Below are positions 52,066 through 60,199 of a DNA stretch of 64,000 nucleotides, piece by piece. Positions within the stretch are counted from its first letter, which is position 1, and each line of letters starts with the position of its first letter. The DNA lies in NCBI GenBank assembly GCA_034142505.1, contig JAWZDV010000106.1, positions 1 through 64,000 on the forward strand, given 5' to 3'. A program made the translations under genes and the position numbers. A model generated the notes under the pieces. It worked only from the letters and a program-made list of their open reading frames with translations, was not told the origin of the DNA and searched no databases. The DNA comes from Hungatella_A sp034142505 (GTDB taxonomy: Bacteria; Bacillota; Clostridia; Lachnospirales; Lachnospiraceae).

Positions 52066-52404
52066 TTATAATCCCTTTAACTCCCTGTCATATCCCTCAT
52101 ACTTCTCCCAGAGCAGGGCCCCTAATTCCCCCGCCTGTTCCAAAATATAAGCAAATCTCTCCTGTTCTGATTCCGTCAAAAAGGAAAAATCCCCCTTCTC
52201 CATCCTCTTTCCAATGATCTTTACCACTTCCCCCCGAAGCAGAAGCTGTAACGCCCGGTAATGCTCGAAAATCTCCTCAGACATCACATCTATCACATCA
52301 ACCAGCAGGACCAGATCGTCCATGCCGAATGTATTCAAGTTCTGAAAATATGTAACAACGCTGCTGTAATTCTCGTTCTTCTCTGCCGCCTTTTTTACAT
52401 CCAT
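52066..52404 (-). CDS. small unknown protein in the pectin transporter operon
   Basis: A 112-residue acidic, mostly helical protein with no signal peptide or membrane segment and no recognised family. It lies between the binding protein and the permeases in the same direction, with a good AAGGAA ribosome site and only 18 bp before the next gene, so it is probably a real gene. It contains DDLVLLVDVIDVMSEEIFEHYRAL and a Glu-rich end. A regulatory or complex-associated role is only a guess. Confidence 0.65.
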   Translation of the reverse strand: MDVKKAAEKNENYSSVVTYFQNLNTFGMDDLVLLVDVIDVMSEEIFEHYRALQLLLRGEVVKIIGKRMEKGDFSFLTESEQERFAYILEQAGELGALLWEKYEGYDRELKGL

Positions 52405-52427
52405 TCAAAAATTCCTTCTCTTTATAT

Positions 52428-52458
52428 GGGCCGCCGGAGAATCTGCCTCCGGCGGCCC
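52428..52458 (-). other. strong hairpin after the binding-protein gene
   Basis: A perfect 12-bp GC-rich stem (52428-52439 with 52447-52458, loop seven) with no T run on the operon strand. Such hairpins after a binding-protein gene commonly protect the upstream mRNA and raise receptor levels over permeases; that role is inferred. Confidence 0.65.
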
Positions 52459-52494
52459 GTATGTTCTTCCCTTTGATGTCGTGCCAGTTTAGAA

Positions 52495-53880
52495 TTAGTT
52501 GCCCAGACACTCATTGACGCCGTCCATCAGCGCCTTGGCTGCTGCTGTTCCGTCATAATCATCCGTACTCAATTTTCCAAATACTTTGTAGTAAACGCCA
52601 TCCGGGTTGGCCTTTAAGTCATTGTGCTCAAACTTGGTATCCAGCGGGAACTTGGAGAATGCCAGCACCTTCGCATTGGCCTCTGCCACAAGCGCATCGC
52701 CCAGACCCTTCTCATTCAGAACCTTCACTGCAGCTGCGGAACATGGGATGCCTCTCTCCGTGGAGCAGATCTCAACGCCCTCAGGATCATTTAATAAGAA
52801 GTTGATCAGCATAGCCGCTTCCTTCGGGTGAGCGGAAGCAGCAGAAACTGCCATACCCATGGAAATCTTGTTGAAACCGCCGTTGTAATCGCCAAACTTG
52901 ATGAACTCACCAATCACAAATTCCTGGTTCGGTTTGTTGGTACTCTCCACAACAGCCTTCTGGAACTTGGATGCGGAGGAATCCCACTCGAAGATACCCG
53001 CGTACTTGCCGTCGATCCACTTTGCATTCTTGTCAAGAGAGTCGGCCATATCGCCATTGATGGTAGCCAGCGTTGGAATCACATGCTCATCCTCCAGCTT
53101 GCTGATGTAATCCATACCAGTTGCAATCTCTTCCTCTGTGTACTGCATCTGGCCGTCCACGACCCACGGTTTTCCGTATACGGACTCCAGATAATATACA
53201 AGGAAGATCGCTCTGTCGTACTCACCTAAAGCCAATGGATAGTAATCTTCGTTATATGCCTTAAAAGCCGCGCCTGCCGCCAGCAGAGAAGCCTCATCGG
53301 TCGGAAGCGCAACGCCAACCTCTTCAAAGGTCGTCTTGTTCCAGTAGAACAATCTGCCTGTCAGGGCAACCGGAACTGCCATCAGCTTGCCGTCCGCCTT
53401 ACACTGGTCCAGACTCTCCTGCGGAAACTGTGTCAGATCCAGAACATCCGCATAGTCCTCTAAGTTGGCAAAGTTTGTACCGTTGCCGCTGTAAGACTCA
53501 ATCCAGTTCCAGTTGATCTGCATCACATCCGCCGCATTGCCGCCCAGGATGTTCAGGGACTGTTTCTCTTCCCATCCGGTCCATGCGCCGTACTCCGGTG
53601 TCACTGTAATATGAGGATATTTTGCCATGAAAGCTTCGATCGCTTTCTCAGTCGCCTCATGTCTTGTATCGCCGCCCCACCAGGAAAACCGTAACTCCAC
53701 CGGCTCTGTGGATGCTGCCGCTGTGGTCGTGTCTCCTGCCGCTGCCGCCGTCGTCTTCTCTTCTGCCGCTGCCGCCGTGGTGGCCTCTGTGGATGTACTG
53801 CTGTTTCCGCATGCTGCCAATGACAATGTCATAACAGATGCCAGGGTTAAGGATACTGCTTTTTTAATACTCTTTCTCAT
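52495..53880 (-). CDS. sugar-binding lipoprotein of the pectin ABC system
   Basis: A family-1 solute-binding protein of 461 residues with lipoprotein signal (KKAVSLTLASVMTLSLAACGNSS), a Thr/Ala-rich linker and a mature fold beginning with VELRFSWWGGDTRHEATEKAIEAFMAKYP. First gene of the operon with the two permeases and GH28. Promoter at 54045-54073 gives a leader of about 155 bases containing an operator-like palindrome. ATG 53880 after GGGAG is preferred to 53952, whose extension is not signal-like. Confidence 0.92.
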   Translation of the reverse strand: MRKSIKKAVSLTLASVMTLSLAACGNSSTSTEATTAAAAEEKTTAAAAGDTTTAAASTEPVELRFSWWGGDTRHEATEKAIEAFMAKYPHITVTPEYGAWTGWEEKQSLNILGGNAADVMQINWNWIESYSGNGTNFANLEDYADVLDLTQFPQESLDQCKADGKLMAVPVALTGRLFYWNKTTFEEVGVALPTDEASLLAAGAAFKAYNEDYYPLALGEYDRAIFLVYYLESVYGKPWVVDGQMQYTEEEIATGMDYISKLEDEHVIPTLATINGDMADSLDKNAKWIDGKYAGIFEWDSSASKFQKAVVESTNKPNQEFVIGEFIKFGDYNGGFNKISMGMAVSAASAHPKEAAMLINFLLNDPEGVEICSTERGIPCSAAAVKVLNEKGLGDALVAEANAKVLAFSKFPLDTKFEHNDLKANPDGVYYKVFGKLSTDDYDGTAAAKALMDGVNECLGN

Positions 53881-53984
53881 AGATACTTCTCCCTTTCTTG
53901 GTTTTTGCTGTCCTTTTCTTCCTCTCAGAATCCGGTTTGCAAAGGTTTGCAAGTATTTTGTAAAAATTATGCATATCTACTATG

Positions 53985-53998
53985 TGTAAATGCTTACA
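53985..53998. promoter_or_regulatory. cre/LacI-like operator in the binding-protein leader
   Basis: TGTAAATGCTTACA is a near-palindrome that fits the catabolite-responsive element consensus with one mismatch. It lies about 50 bp downstream of the leftward promoter, where a bound repressor (CcpA or the local LacI) would block elongation. Confidence 0.5.
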
Positions 53999-54044
53999 AT
54001 CTCAAACTCATAAGTAAACATGCATTGTTCCTACTGATGTTTTA

Positions 54045-54073
54045 ACTATATCATTGTTAAAGTCAGATGTCAA
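54045..54073 (-). promoter_or_regulatory. promoter of the pectin transporter operon
   Basis: On the minus strand, a perfect TTGACA (54068-54073), a 17-bp spacer and TATAGT (54045-54050). Confidence 0.8.
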
Positions 54074-54161
54074 TTATGTAATATGTATAGTTTAATAGTA
54101 TTTTTTTGTATAAATTAGCCAATTCTTTTCCATCATTTTTTATGTTACTATTATGAATATG

Positions 54162-54171
54162 CAAACGTTTG
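54162..54171. promoter_or_regulatory. LacI-type palindrome before GH105
   Basis: CAAACGTTTG, a perfect 10-bp palindrome with the central CG typical of LacI-family operators, 32 bp before the GH105 ATG and just after a TATTAT that may be its -10 box. Confidence 0.5.
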
Positions 54172-54203
54172 AAATGAGACGATTTGATTAGAAAGGGTAT
54201 GTT

Positions 54204-55337
54204 ATGGAAATATTAGACCGTTATATCGACCAATTACTTGCAAACAGCAGCCCTCAGGCCCCCATCTGGAATATTGAAAAGATCAAAGAAGGCAGGAAAC
54301 CTTCCTGGAACTATATGGACGGCTGTATGATCAAGGCGGTTATCGAACTTTATCATATGAAGAAGGATTCCAAGTACTTAGAATTCGCCGACCATTTTAT
54401 CGACTACTTTGTCCGGGAGGACGGCACCATCCTCTCCTATCACCCGGAAGAGTACAACTTAGACAATGTCAATGCCGGTAAAACCCTGTTTGATCTCTAC
54501 GAACTGACCGGCAAGGAGAAATACCGGAAAGCCATCGACACCGTGTACGGCCAGCTAACGAGCCAGCCCCGCACCTCCACCGGCAACTTCTGGCACAAGA
54601 AGATCTATCCCAACCAGATCTGGCTGGACGGCCTTTACATGGCCCAGCCCTTCTATATGCAGTACACCCTCACCTACGAGGACGGGGCCCACTGCGAGGA
54701 CTGTTGCCGCCAGTTCGGCCAGGTATACAGGCTGATGCGGGATACCCGGAACGGGCTCTATTACCACGCCTATGACGATTCCAGACAGGCCTTCTGGTGC
54801 GACAAGGTCACCGGACTTTCAGATAACTTCTGGCTCCGCGCCCTGGGCTGGTACGCCATGGCTCTCATCGACACCATGGAGATCATGCCGGACCGCCTGT
54901 CCAAAGAAAAGGCGGAGCTGCAGCGGATCTACCGGGAGCTGATCGACGCCATGCTGCCCTATCAGGATCAGGAGAGCGGCATGTGGTACCAGGTGGTCAA
55001 CCGCGGCGGCATTGCCCCCAACTATTTAGAGACCTCCGGCTCCGCCATCTTCGCCTACGCCATCATGAAGAGCGTGCGGCTGGGCTTTTTGGAGGAATCC
55101 TATTTCCCCTATGGAAAGCGCGCCTTTGACGGCATCTGCGAGAAATATTTATCCGAAAAGGACGGCGAACTTCAGCTGGACGGCATCTGTCTGGTAGCCG
55201 GACTCGGAAACCGGGAGATGAGAGAAGGAACCTTTGAATATTACATGAGAGAACCCATCGTCAAGAACGAAGCCAAGGGTGTGGCGCCGTTGATCCTGGC
55301 CTACATCGAGATTCTGTTTCACGGCAGCCAGCCGTAA
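54204..55337 (+). CDS. GH105 unsaturated rhamnogalacturonyl hydrolase
   Basis: A family 105 (YesR/YteR-like) enzyme of 377 residues that hydrates and removes the unsaturated uronic acid left by pectate or rhamnogalacturonan lyases. Typical segments: PSWNYMDGCMIKAVIELY near the start, IWLDGLYMAQPFYMQY with the catalytic Asp (about 138), DNFWLRALGWYAMALIDTMEI and YLETSGSAIFAYAIMK. No signal peptide, so cytoplasmic. Divergent from the importer; its presence shows that the imported sugars include lyase products. Ribosome site AAAGGG. Confidence 0.93.
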   Translation: MEILDRYIDQLLANSSPQAPIWNIEKIKEGRKPSWNYMDGCMIKAVIELYHMKKDSKYLEFADHFIDYFVREDGTILSYHPEEYNLDNVNAGKTLFDLYELTGKEKYRKAIDTVYGQLTSQPRTSTGNFWHKKIYPNQIWLDGLYMAQPFYMQYTLTYEDGAHCEDCCRQFGQVYRLMRDTRNGLYYHAYDDSRQAFWCDKVTGLSDNFWLRALGWYAMALIDTMEIMPDRLSKEKAELQRIYRELIDAMLPYQDQESGMWYQVVNRGGIAPNYLETSGSAIFAYAIMKSVRLGFLEESYFPYGKRAFDGICEKYLSEKDGELQLDGICLVAGLGNREMREGTFEYYMREPIVKNEAKGVAPLILAYIEILFHGSQP

Positions 55338-55356
55338 GCACTAACGAATCATAAAC

Positions 55357-55420
55357 AAGAGCAAGCCCCGGCCGGGAGTGTGATCACAGCTGATCACGCT
55401 TCCGGCCGGGGCTTGCTCTT
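55357..55420. terminator. bidirectional terminator between GH105 and xerD
   Basis: A long stem (AAGAGCAAGCCCCGGCCGG with its exact complement at 55402-55420, plus an inner TGATCA pair). T runs on both sides are short, but the stem is very stable and lies between convergent genes. Confidence 0.8.
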
Positions 55421-55438
55421 GTCCGATTCCATATATCG

Positions 55439-56329
55439 TTATTTCCTGGGATGCGCTCCCGCGTATGCGCTGCGCACCGGGTCCACCTTCTGTAAGTAGC
55501 TGGTGTACATCTGGGTCGTCGCCATATCGGAATGCCCCAGCATCGCCTGCACCGCATGAATATCCGCGCCGCCGCTGATTAAGTGCGCCGCAAAGGAATG
55601 GCGGATGGTGTGGGGAGTGATATCGGTCTGAATCCCCGCCTTGTCGCCATAATATTTAATAATCTTCCAGAACCCCTGCCGGCTCATGGGCTTGCCGTTG
55701 CAGTTGGTAAACAGCCATGGAGACTCCGTGCCCTTTAACAGCGCTTCCCGGCCCTTCTCCATATAGGAAACCAGAGCCTGCTTGGCCGTCTTCCCAAAGG
55801 GAACCGTCCGCACCTTATGCTCGTCCTGGCAGGTGATAAACCCAATCCCAAGATTCACATCCGATACCTTCAGACTGATGAGCTCCGTCACCCGGATTCC
55901 CGTGGCATACAGAAGCTCCAGCATGGCCTTGTCCCGGATATCCTTGGGAGAATCACCACTTGGCTGCTCCAGCAGACATTCCACTTCTTCCACCGTCAAA
56001 ATACTGGGTGCCTTCTTCTCCACCTTCGGCGCCTTCAAAAGCTCCGCGGGATCTTTCTTAACTGCCCCCTTGGAAAACTCATAATGAAAAAATGCCTTCA
56101 TAGACGCGAGAACCCTGGAGATCGTGGTAGTGGCTTTCCCTTCCTTCTCCAAATACAAAATATAGGAGTTCAGAACAGTCTTCGTCACCTTACCGGCATC
56201 CACAATTCCTTTTCCTTCCAGAAAAGCTGCCATCTGGGTTAAATCCCGCTGATATGAAACCTGCGTGTTCACAGATGTATGCTTTACATCGGACAGGTAT
56301 TGTATGAATTCTTTTATTTCCCCTACCAT
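55439..56329 (-). CDS. xerD: tyrosine recombinase XerD-like
   Basis: A site-specific recombinase of 296 residues: N-terminal SAM-like core-binding domain (about 1-90) and catalytic domain with Arg in ATGIRVTELISL (about 148), HTIRHSFAAHL (His-x-x-Arg, about 245), LGHSDMATTQMYTSY with the nucleophile Tyr near 278. Conserved length and location next to spoIIM mark it as the chromosomal dimer-resolution enzyme rather than a phage integrase. ATG 56329 follows GGGGAAGAG. Confidence 0.92.
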   Translation of the reverse strand: MVGEIKEFIQYLSDVKHTSVNTQVSYQRDLTQMAAFLEGKGIVDAGKVTKTVLNSYILYLEKEGKATTTISRVLASMKAFFHYEFSKGAVKKDPAELLKAPKVEKKAPSILTVEEVECLLEQPSGDSPKDIRDKAMLELLYATGIRVTELISLKVSDVNLGIGFITCQDEHKVRTVPFGKTAKQALVSYMEKGREALLKGTESPWLFTNCNGKPMSRQGFWKIIKYYGDKAGIQTDITPHTIRHSFAAHLISGGADIHAVQAMLGHSDMATTQMYTSYLQKVDPVRSAYAGAHPRK

Positions 56330-56455
56330 ATCTCTTCCCCTAATTCCCCTAAAAAGTGGGGCGAAAACGCCTCTCGCTTATCATTATATCTGTATATTTC
56401 GATAAAATCAAACACATTTTTCCCACCTGGTGGTGGATTCGAGCTTACTTTACAT

Positions 56456-56505
56456 AAAAAATACAACATGTTGGAAGCCCGTTTTCAGCCTTCCCAACAT
56501 GTTGT
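56456..56505 (-). terminator. terminator after spoIIM
   Basis: ACAACATGTTGG (56463-56474) pairs with CCAACATGTTGT (56494-56505) with additional inner pairs; on the minus strand it is followed by ATTTTTTATG. Confidence 0.85.
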
Positions 56506-56536
56506 AAAATAAGATGTAAAATTTTTTTAATGATTT

Positions 56537-57079
56537 TTACATATTTGTAAAGAAATGAACCAAAAACGGGCTCAGCCAGGCTTCCGACGCGGTTCCCGCC
56601 ACCAGAAGGAGGGCCAGCAGCAACAGCCCCAGGGGGCGCAGCTGATGGTGTTCCTCACCGGCCCAGGCAGCCAGAATCAGGGCGATGGGAATGTAACACA
56701 GCGCGTGGGGCATCACCGTGGCCAGATAAAAGGCCAGGCCCATCACACCCTTCTGGACCGTGATCACCGACAGCACGACGGCGATGCTTCCCCCTGCCAG
56801 CAGGGACAGCAGATAAAAGCCGGGGATGGAGAAAACGGTCACGCTTAAGAGCCAGCCGCCCAGGAATTCCATCCCTCTCTGCCGCAGTACATAGAGCCAC
56901 AGCTTCTGCTTCCCCGCCAGATCAAGTCCCTGTTCCGCCAAAAACAAGGTATCAAAATAGCCAACCTGCTGCTTTAATTCCCCGCCGAGCAGATTGGCTA
57001 AGATTGTACCTCCCAGAACCCCCGCAAGAAAGAACATCAGCAGACGGCCCTGGTATGTTATGGTGAGTCTGTTTTTCAT
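56537..57079 (-). CDS. spoIIM: stage II sporulation protein M-like membrane protein
   Basis: A membrane protein of 180 residues with about five hydrophobic segments (for example LLMFFLAGVLGGTILANLL, FSIPGFYLLSLLAGGSIAVVLSVITV, ATVMPHALCYIPIALILAAWAG), matching SpoIIM/DUF95. In spore formers it is part of the peptidoglycan machinery needed for engulfment. Located between a NUDIX gene and xerD, an order I recall from clostridia. The ribosome site is weak. Confidence 0.85.
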   Translation of the reverse strand: MKNRLTITYQGRLLMFFLAGVLGGTILANLLGGELKQQVGYFDTLFLAEQGLDLAGKQKLWLYVLRQRGMEFLGGWLLSVTVFSIPGFYLLSLLAGGSIAVVLSVITVQKGVMGLAFYLATVMPHALCYIPIALILAAWAGEEHHQLRPLGLLLLALLLVAGTASEAWLSPFLVHFFTNM

Positions 57080-57184
57080 AATGGTTCATCCATTCCATCT
57101 GTTCTTACTGAAATTCTATGAACCGGATGAGACAACTATGTCTGTGATACGGCTTTCCTGTTTTAAAAACCATCATCACCTTGC

Positions 57185-57751
57185 TTATTTTCCGTATTTC
57201 ACCGCGTAGGCGGTGATCGCGGCCACGGTCTTGGCGTCGGTCATCTTCCCGCTGTATATCAGTTCCAGTAAATCGGAGAGTTCCCAGGCCTCCACCTCGA
57301 TCTCCTCGTCATCGTCCAGATTCTGGTGGGACGGAATCAGATTCTTTGCCACAAAAATGTCGATCCCCTCATCGCAGAAAGCCACGGTCGTGTTCACCCG
57401 GATTAAAAATTCCAGTTCCTCCGTGCGAAAGCCCGTCTCCTCCTCCAGTTCCCGGTAAGCGCACTCAATTCTGGGCTCCTTCGGATCATCCACCTTGCCG
57501 GCCGGAATCTCCAGGGTCTCCCGGTCCAGGGCGTTGCGGTACTGGCGCACCATCAAAATCTTACCATCCTCCGTCACAGGCACCACGGCAGCGGCTCCGT
57601 CGTGATGAATGAAATCCCACAGAGCCTCATTGCCATTGGCGATCACCTTGTCCTGGTAGATGGAAATGACCGTCCCCTTATATTTTAACTCCCGGCTTAA
57701 ACGTATTACTGGTTCTACCATGTCTTCTTCGTCGGGCAGGCGTCCCGACAT
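57185..57751 (-). CDS. NUDIX hydrolase, ADP-ribose pyrophosphatase-like
   Basis: A 188-residue NUDIX enzyme likely cleaving ADP-ribose or related nucleotide sugars. The NUDIX box reads GKVDDPKEPRIECAYRELEEETGF (about 86-109); it has one extra residue between the Gly and the first Glu compared with the strict consensus, but REL-EE-G is intact. Upstream part VRQYRNALDRETLEIPAGK is typical of ADP-ribose pyrophosphatases. ATG 57751 after AAGGAAAGGA; a start at the second Met (57721) is possible. Confidence 0.9.
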   Translation of the reverse strand: MSGRLPDEEDMVEPVIRLSRELKYKGTVISIYQDKVIANGNEALWDFIHHDGAAAVVPVTEDGKILMVRQYRNALDRETLEIPAGKVDDPKEPRIECAYRELEEETGFRTEELEFLIRVNTTVAFCDEGIDIFVAKNLIPSHQNLDDDEEIEVEAWELSDLLELIYSGKMTDAKTVAAITAYAVKYGK

Positions 57752-57917
57752 TCCTTTCCTTATATTTTTAATGGAAGGGCTTGCCTGGGGTCCTTCACAG
57801 AAACTACTAAAATTTATATCTGGCTGATCATGTCCTCATGCTTTGCGCGACCTGTCTACCAAAACAAACTGCAATTCATACCACCCGGCATACACCGCCG
57901 CTGCGGCCCCGCGGCTG

Positions 57918-59285
57918 TCACGGATTCTCCACCGCCCCGATAAACAGCCAGCCCGCCTCATCGGAATGAATTCCAAACAAAAACGGCCGGTCCAGGGTCA
58001 TATCTCCCACCTTCATCTCCTCAATCAGCGCACATCCGGCCAGCGCCACCATGGTATAAGCGGCGCCCTCCACACCGGATTCATCCACACCGATATGGGT
58101 CTCCTGGATTACACTGCTTACCAGCACCGCATCCTCCGTCATCACGCTGAAGTTGGCGGTCTCCTGAAACATATCCCCGGCTCCCAGCGATTTCAGCGTA
58201 TCCTCCAGCTTCAAGCTGCTGCCAAACGAGAACTTGGGCATCTTCCAGTTCACCTTCATGGTCTCATACTCCCCGTTCAGCGCCTCCTTTAGCTTCTCCG
58301 GTGTGGCATACAGTTCCGAGACATCCCGCCCCTCATCCGGCAGGACAAACACCATGGACGTGTTATTTCCCGTATTGATTCTGGCTGCCCGGTATCCGTC
58401 TCCCTCCCGGTACGGATATCCCGTCACCGTCATATTCATGAAGTCCGTCGTCACCTCCGAACCATCCGACAGAGTAAATACATCCGGCTTCGTCGCCTCC
58501 TCCGGGAATTTATCCTTCCAGGAACCATAATAATACAAGGTATTAATCAGCGCAAGTACCGTCTGCTCATCCTTCGTCAGTTCCGGTTCCAGCACGCCGT
58601 TCGTCTTCTCACTGATCCACTGGCCCATGTCCTTCCAGGTCTGGTCCTCCGCGAACGGCACTTTATGAACCGACGCATAGTATTCCTCTGTCAGCTGCTT
58701 CACATAGTCTTCCTTCAACGTCAATTCCTGATCCGCCCACAGGGAATTGGCGATGAGGGTCTCCGGCTTCTTTTCCTCGCCAAGCCCAGGCTCATACTCC
58801 TCCTGATACACCTCATGAAAACCCTGCTGGTACCGGAGATACCGGTAAATATTCCCGCTCTGCTTCGCCAGTTCCTCCCGCTCCTTCGTTCCCAGAAGGT
58901 CCGTGATTTCCTCATACGTCTTTCCGTCCGCCCCTGCACCCGCCATGGCCAGCGCATAGTAGAGGCTTAACGGACTGTAATTCACATTTTCCTCCGTCCC
59001 CTGTAAGATCTTAGCCGCACTCTCATAAGCAAACTGTTCCAACCCCGCCCGGAAGGAATCGGAGATCGAATTCTCGTCCAGTTTCAGCCGGTAGGCCTCC
59101 CATTTTTCATCCGCGTCTTTTCCTGTTACTTCTTCCACTGCCGCCGGTTCTATCACTTCTGTCACACCTTTCCGGGTCTCTGTGTCCCCATCGGTTCCCG
59201 CAGGCGGTAACGTCTGCGGTTTCAAACTGCATCCGCTCATCAGCAGAGCCGCCGCAAGCAGAACTGCTCCCGTTCGTCTTCCCAT
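57918..59285 (-). CDS. serpin-family lipoprotein
   Basis: A bacterial serpin of 455 residues with a lipoprotein signal (AALLMSGCSLK, Cys about 19), a linker of about 60 residues and the full serpin fold (NVNYSPLSLYYALAMAGAGADGKTYEEI, LINTLYYYGSWKDKF, VNWKMPKFSF, DRPFLFGIHSDEAGWLFIGAVENP). The reactive-centre loop runs from ETHIGVDESGVEGAAYTM to the RPFLF motif; the hinge EGAAYT has mostly small residues, as inhibitory serpins need. The P1 residue cannot be fixed because the loop is a few residues longer than in antitrypsin. It likely protects the cell surface from host or microbial proteases. Confidence 0.93.
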   Translation of the reverse strand: MGRRTGAVLLAAALLMSGCSLKPQTLPPAGTDGDTETRKGVTEVIEPAAVEEVTGKDADEKWEAYRLKLDENSISDSFRAGLEQFAYESAAKILQGTEENVNYSPLSLYYALAMAGAGADGKTYEEITDLLGTKEREELAKQSGNIYRYLRYQQGFHEVYQEEYEPGLGEEKKPETLIANSLWADQELTLKEDYVKQLTEEYYASVHKVPFAEDQTWKDMGQWISEKTNGVLEPELTKDEQTVLALINTLYYYGSWKDKFPEEATKPDVFTLSDGSEVTTDFMNMTVTGYPYREGDGYRAARINTGNNTSMVFVLPDEGRDVSELYATPEKLKEALNGEYETMKVNWKMPKFSFGSSLKLEDTLKSLGAGDMFQETANFSVMTEDAVLVSSVIQETHIGVDESGVEGAAYTMVALAGCALIEEMKVGDMTLDRPFLFGIHSDEAGWLFIGAVENP

Positions 59286-59305
59286 ATTTCCTTCCTCTCC
59301 GGTAC

Positions 59306-59341
59306 GAAAAAGAGCATCCCGTTATCCATCACAGATGCCCT
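59306..59341 (-). terminator. terminator after the proC gene
   Basis: On the minus strand, AGGGCATC pairs with GATGCTCT (one G-U pair) and is followed by TTTTTCG. It lies between proC and the serpin gene. Confidence 0.7.
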
Positions 59342-59357
59342 TTCTCCCTCAAAATCT

Positions 59358-60152
59358 TTATAGTTTGCCGCATTTCTCATAGCAGGCATCCGACGCCTTG
59401 ATGATGGCGCTGCGGAACCCGAATTCCTCCAGCGCCGACACCCCCTCGATGGTCGTGCCGCCGGGAGAACAGACATTGTCCTTCAGCGCTCCCGGATGCA
59501 TCCCCGTCTCCAGAACCATCCTGGCGCTGCCAAGCACCGTCTGGGCCACCATCTCATAGGCGTCCTGGCGGGGCAGCCCGTATTTCACCGCGCTGTCTGC
59601 CAGAGCCTCAATAAACAGATACACATAGGCCGGAGAACTGCCGCTGGCACAGGCCACAGCGTTGATCAGCCGCTCCTCCACCATCTTCATCCTGCCGAAG
59701 GACTGGAAAAACGTCTGAATCGTCGCCTGCTCCTCATCATGGAACAGAGCCGGGTCATAGCAGACACCCGTCATGCCTTCCCCCACCAGCGCCGGCGTAT
59801 TCGGCATCGCCCGCACAATTCTCTTGTCAATCCCCAGCGCCTCCTTCAGCCTGTCAATGGTGATACCCGGCGCAATCGAGATAATAATATGCTTTTGCGT
59901 CACCACATTCCTGATATTCTGGAGCACCGGCTCGTAATACTGGGGTTTCACCGCCAGCACCAGATACCGACACCGGCTGGCGCACTCCGCGTTGCTGCCC
60001 ACATGGGCCACGCCGGTCTCCTCCGTCACCTGGTTTCTCTTTTCCTCATTGACATCGGTGAAGATCAGCTCCTCCTTATCATAACAGTTCAAAAGGCCTT
60101 TCAGGATTGCATATCCCATATTGCCCATACCGATAAAACCAATCTTTGCCAT
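59358..60152 (-). CDS. proC: pyrroline-5-carboxylate reductase
   Basis: Final enzyme of proline synthesis, 264 residues. Rossmann motif IGFIGMGNMGYAILKGL at the start, IISIAPGITIDRLKEALG and MPNTPALVGEGMTGVCYD in the middle, and the C-terminal signature of ProC with VCSPGGTTIEGVSALEE. All family landmarks are present and the length is normal. ATG 60152; the ribosome site is weak. Confidence 0.95.
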   Translation of the reverse strand: MAKIGFIGMGNMGYAILKGLLNCYDKEELIFTDVNEEKRNQVTEETGVAHVGSNAECASRCRYLVLAVKPQYYEPVLQNIRNVVTQKHIIISIAPGITIDRLKEALGIDKRIVRAMPNTPALVGEGMTGVCYDPALFHDEEQATIQTFFQSFGRMKMVEERLINAVACASGSSPAYVYLFIEALADSAVKYGLPRQDAYEMVAQTVLGSARMVLETGMHPGALKDNVCSPGGTTIEGVSALEEFGFRSAIIKASDACYEKCGKL

Positions 60153-60199
60153 ACTCTTGCCCGTCCTTATCCCTCACACTTTTTTCATGCTTCAAGCCA

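Larger units (their letters stand above)
53881..54203. other. 323-bp divergent control region of the pectin locus
   Basis: An AT-rich spacer between the binding-protein gene (left) and GH105 (right). It holds a strong leftward promoter, a cre-like palindrome, two direct copies of GGTTTGCAA (about 53934-53952) and a LacI-type palindrome close to GH105. No gene is seen inside. Confidence 0.7.

Noticed and set aside
55439..56329. Phage or integrative-element integrase
   Set aside because: Normal XerD length and motifs, next to spoIIM, with no att-like repeats or phage genes around.
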